Source: Thalassospira australica (lineage in GTDB: Bacteria; Pseudomonadota; Alphaproteobacteria; Rhodospirillales; Thalassospiraceae). From it: 64,000 nt of DNA. A program made the translations under genes and the position numbers. The stretch spans positions 124,001-188,000 of the forward strand of contig NZ_JRJE01000003.1 in assembly GCF_000763295.1 (NCBI RefSeq), in the 5' to 3' direction. The first letter of the stretch is position 1. Each line of letters opens with the position of its first letter. Below the pieces are notes generated by a model. It was not told the DNA's origin. It ran no database searches and saw only the letters and a list, made by a program, of their open reading frames with translations. This document shows, one piece after another, positions 61,495 to 64,000 of the stretch.

Positions 61495-62865
61495 TCAGGG
61501 AATCAAGGGTGACCATGCTGGGTCCGACCCATCCGCCGGTGTAACGATCTCTCGTTCGTTGAAACCGGTGAGATCAATCGAATACAAACGATAGCGATCC
61601 TTGGTCCCGTCCCTGGACGGGTGTTGGCGGTAGTACATCAGAACTCGACCATTCGGCGCCCATGTTGGTCCCTCGACGAGGAACCCTTCGGCCAGCAGCC
61701 TTTCTCCACTGCCGTCTGGCCGCATGACGCCGATATAATAACGACCTCCTTGCGATTTGGTGAATGCGATCAGGTCTCCGCGCGGCGACCAGACCGGTGT
61801 GGCATAACGCCCGCCACCGAAACTGATACGCTGTGCGCCGCCACCATCGGCATTCATCACATAAAGTTGTTGTGCGCCACTGCGATCGGAGTTGAACGCA
61901 ATGCGCGACCCTTCAGGCGAATAGGACGGCGAGGTATCCACGGCCGGATGACGCGTAAGTTGACGCTTTTCACGCGTGCGTAGGTCCAGCTCATAAATCT
62001 CGCTGTTCCCGTCAAGCGCTTGTGACATCACAACCGAATTCCCGTCTGGCGCGAATCGGGGCGCAAATGTCATCCCCGGAAAATCGCCCAGCAATTCCAG
62101 CTCGCCGGTATCAATATCCAAAACATAAACACGTGGCTTGTCGTTGAAATACGACATGTAAACCACTTCTTGCGCGGTCGGCGAGAAACGCGGGTTCAGC
62201 ACAAGGAACCGACCATCCGACAAGAAGCGATGATTTGCCCCGTCCTGATCCATAATCGCCAGACGCTTGACGCGCTTGTCTGCCGGACCGCTTTCCGACA
62301 CATAAACAATGCGGGTATCAAAATACCCGGTTTCGCCGGTGATGCGTTTATAGATTTCATCGGCGATCTTATGCGCGATGCGACGCCAGTTATTGGGCTG
62401 CGTGCGATAGGCTACTCCCGACATCTGGGTTTCGGCCAGCACATCCCAAAGACGGAATTCAACACGCAACAGACCGTTTGCTTCGGTGACAACCCGGCCA
62501 TTCACAAGCGCCTGCGCGTTGATCGCGCGCCATTCGGCGAAGTTCGGGTTCACCGCCAATGAAGCCGCACTCTGGATGAATGCGTTTTCATTGATCGGCG
62601 AAAACAGGCCGGAACGTTCAAGATCGGCAGCAATCACCTTTGTGAGGTTCTGGCCGATTTCGGTTTCCGAAACGCCATCCCCCGGGAAGCTGGTGACCGC
62701 AATCGGCATCGGTTTGAGCTCACCTCTGGTGATATCAATCCGCAGTTCCGCCTTTGCCGGCGACATGAACCCGACATTCAGGCCAGCGACAACGGCAAGG
62801 GCGCACAGTGCTGCGACACCGCTTTTAACCCAAAATCGTTTTCGTGCGTTGGTCTTGATCGTCAT
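61495..62865 (-). CDS. tolB: Tol-Pal system protein TolB
   Basis: Periplasmic beta-propeller of 456 residues. A signal peptide ([23 protein letters not shown]) precedes an alpha/beta N-domain ([16 protein letters not shown], the TolA-contacting start) and six propeller blades with the repeating pattern [16 protein letters not shown] and [10 protein letters not shown] motifs. It shuttles between TolA and Pal during cell division. It begins 41 nt after tolA. Confidence 0.96.
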   Translation of the reverse strand: MTIKTNARKRFWVKSGVAALCALAVVAGLNVGFMSPAKAELRIDITRGELKPMPIAVTSFPGDGVSETEIGQNLTKVIAADLERSGLFSPINENAFIQSAASLAVNPNFAEWRAINAQALVNGRVVTEANGLLRVEFRLWDVLAETQMSGVAYRTQPNNWRRIAHKIADEIYKRITGETGYFDTRIVYVSESGPADKRVKRLAIMDQDGANHRFLSDGRFLVLNPRFSPTAQEVVYMSYFNDKPRVYVLDIDTGELELLGDFPGMTFAPRFAPDGNSVVMSQALDGNSEIYELDLRTREKRQLTRHPAVDTSPSYSPEGSRIAFNSDRSGAQQLYVMNADGGGAQRISFGGGRYATPVWSPRGDLIAFTKSQGGRYYIGVMRPDGSGERLLAEGFLVEGPTWAPNGRVLMYYRQHPSRDGTKDRYRLYSIDLTGFNEREIVTPADGSDPAWSPLIP

Positions 62866-62906
62866 CCTGCCTCGCTATTTTCCACGCGTGTTCAAGAACT
62901 TGTAAG

Positions 62907-63887
62907 TTAAAGGCCCAGCATTTCACGCATGTCAAAATTAAACGTGAATGTGCGCCACATTTCATATTTATCCAGCGGCAGTTTTAGAGGACTGCATTGC
63001 GGATTTAGCACTGCTCGCAGGGCACTTTCCGCAATCGTGCGGCGAGAAGCGTCGCCCTGAATTTCGTTCAGGTTGCTAATGCGCGCCTGTCGGACCGTGC
63101 CGTCCGGATTTGCGCTGACGTGAATTTCCACTGCAAACTGACCAGCTTCCTTCGCACCAGCCGGCGGGCTCCAGCATCGTTCAATCTGACGTTTGACCGC
63201 ATCAAGTTCGCTCATGGTCAGATTGGCGTCCAGTCGGGTTGCGACAACCTCGCTGGCATTTTCCTCTGGGGCTTCGTCGGGCTGCGGTTCCGGTGTAGCT
63301 TCCGCCGTTTCCTTAAGCTTGCTGACGTCCTTGAGAACGCTCATGAGGTCGCGTTTCTTTGGTTCTTCCTTTTTCGGCTCCGGCTTTTTAACCGGTTCCG
63401 GTTTGGGTGGCGTCGGCTTGCTTGTCGGTTTTACTGCCGCCAGTTCGGTTGGCTGCGGTTCTGGTTCTGGTTCTGGCTCGGGCTTTGGCTCCGGCTCTTT
63501 TTTGACTTCGGGCACAGGCACCGGTTCGGGCTTGGGCGCAGGCTTCGGTTCCGGTTTTGGTTCGGGTTTCGGCTCTGGCTTGGGCTCGGGTTTGGGTTCC
63601 GGCTTTGGCTCTGGCTTCGGCTCAGGCTTGGGTTCCGGTTTCGGTTCCGGCTTGGGCTCTGGTTTTGGCTTTGGTTCCGGTTTGGGCGTTGGTTTTGGTT
63701 CCTCTTTCGGCTCGGGCTTTGGCAAAGCCTTTGTCGGGGCGGCAGAAAATTCATCTACCGTCACGACTTCGACCGAAATGGACTGCAAATCCAGCGGTGT
63801 TTCATCAAACAGGTCAGGCAGGCCAAGCCACGCCACCAGAAACAGGGCACCGTGCAAGCCAAGCGATATGAGAGCGTAGCGCAACAT
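62907..63887 (-). CDS. tolA: Tol-Pal system protein TolA
   Basis: Energy-transducing link of 326 residues from the TolQR motor to the outer membrane. One N-terminal span ([18 protein letters not shown]) with the conserved S-H pair, a long middle domain, and a C-terminal TonB-like domain (about 225-326) with [21 protein letters not shown] and the [19 protein letters not shown] end. The middle domain (about 55-180) is an EPKP repeat instead of the Ala/Lys-rich helix found in E. coli TolA, so it is likely a stiff polyproline-like rod. It starts 7 nt after tolR. Confidence 0.94.
   Translation of the reverse strand: MLRYALISLGLHGALFLVAWLGLPDLFDETPLDLQSISVEVVTVDEFSAAPTKALPKPEPKEEPKPTPKPEPKPKPEPKPEPKPEPKPEPKPEPKPEPKPEPKPEPKPEPKPEPKPAPKPEPVPVPEVKKEPEPKPEPEPEPEPQPTELAAVKPTSKPTPPKPEPVKKPEPKKEEPKKRDLMSVLKDVSKLKETAEATPEPQPDEAPEENASEVVATRLDANLTMSELDAVKRQIERCWSPPAGAKEAGQFAVEIHVSANPDGTVRQARISNLNEIQGDASRRTIAESALRAVLNPQCSPLKLPLDKYEMWRTFTFNFDMREMLGL
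63540..63677 (-). repeat. EPKP-coding tandem repeat in tolA
   Basis: About eleven consecutive 12-bp units encode Glu-Pro-Lys-Pro (residues 71-116), with looser copies on both sides (63360-63730). Synonymous codons vary between units, so the protein repeat is under selection rather than being a fresh DNA slippage product. Confidence 0.85.
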
Positions 63888-63894
63888 AGTCGGT

Positions 63895-64000
63895 TACGAA
63901 TCCCTTGCGGGCAGTTCGGCGATCAGGGCCACCTTGGTAAAACCGGCATCCTTGATCAGCCCCATGACTTCCATCACCCGGCCATAATCAATCGCCTTGT
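63895..64000 (-). CDS. tolR: Tol-Pal system protein TolR, 3' end
   Basis: C-terminal 34 codons and stop of the ExbD/TolR-family motor subunit; the rest lies beyond the window. The visible part, AIDYGRVMEVMGLIKDAGF then TKVALIAELPARDS, is the conserved periplasmic end of TolR (the MxxxGxxxV/ALI pattern). It precedes tolA by 7 nt, as in the standard tolQRAB-pal order. Confidence 0.9.

Noticed and set aside
63193-63879. Gly/Ser-rich plus-strand frame opposite tolA
   Set aside because: Produced by the EPKP-coding repeat read on the other strand.

Overview
The window looks like the chromosome of an alphaproteobacterium, most likely a marine Rhodospirillales member close to Thalassospira. This is an inference from three things seen: the minus-strand order tolR-tolA-tolB-pal-cpoB-tilS-ftsH-folP...glmM-thiD, the moderate GC content with many NAD/PLP/ABC catabolic genes, and the large share of periplasmic-binding-protein transporters. 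No rRNA, CRISPR array, phage or insertion sequence was seen.

Layout. 1-548: end of a type II toxin-antitoxin pair. 570-5378: a LysR regulator divergent from a guanidino-acid ureohydrolase and an NMT1/TauA-type ABC transporter. 5379-6091: a gene-poor 0.7 kb stretch with two palindromes upstream of a D-2-hydroxyacid (2-hydroxyglutarate) dehydrogenase (6092-9178). 9195-11803: a lower-GC accessory islet with two unrecognised genes around a vapBC module. 11931-17800: an amino-acid ABC transporter, a class V PLP enzyme and a dihydropyrimidinase, divergent from an FCD/GntR regulator across a 29-bp palindrome. 17827-24676: a regulator remnant, a secreted Cache protein, an orphan binding protein, and an HlyD / RbbA-type / ABC-2 exporter. 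Two tandem tRNA-Val(GAC) genes follow.

25135-29206: N-formylglutamate amidohydrolase family protein, GNAT acetyltransferase, a candidate minus-strand small RNA, a repeat-containing periplasmic protein and a GGDEF diguanylate cyclase. 29542-37812: the D-glutamate catabolic pair dgcN-dgcA, divergent from a glutamine-synthetase-like (PuuA-type) ligase and potFGHI. 37909-42562: a TetR regulator, an Lrp regulator divergent from alanine dehydrogenase, and ilvD. 43057-48173: a TPR/SPINDLY protein, a GmhB-like phosphatase, an auxin-efflux-carrier-type transporter, a small secreted protein and thiD. 48216-64000: glmM, then a three-gene two-component insertion (two paralogous 7TM-DISM histidine kinases and a convergent response regulator), then folP, ftsH, tilS and the Tol-Pal genes down to the 3' end of tolR.

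Taken together the region is mostly nitrogen and amino-compound scavenging (guanidino acids, polyamines, D-glutamate, alanine, cyclic ureides) plus an envelope-maintenance block. The most unusual item is the kinase pair at 49755-53878: the second kinase keeps its phospho-acceptor histidine but has lost the key residues of its ATP-binding domain. Other points worth attention are the candidate small RNA at 26.8 kb, the unrecognised genes at 9.2-11.8 kb, a divergent SPINDLY protein and a GmhB-like enzyme lacking its usual zinc ligands.
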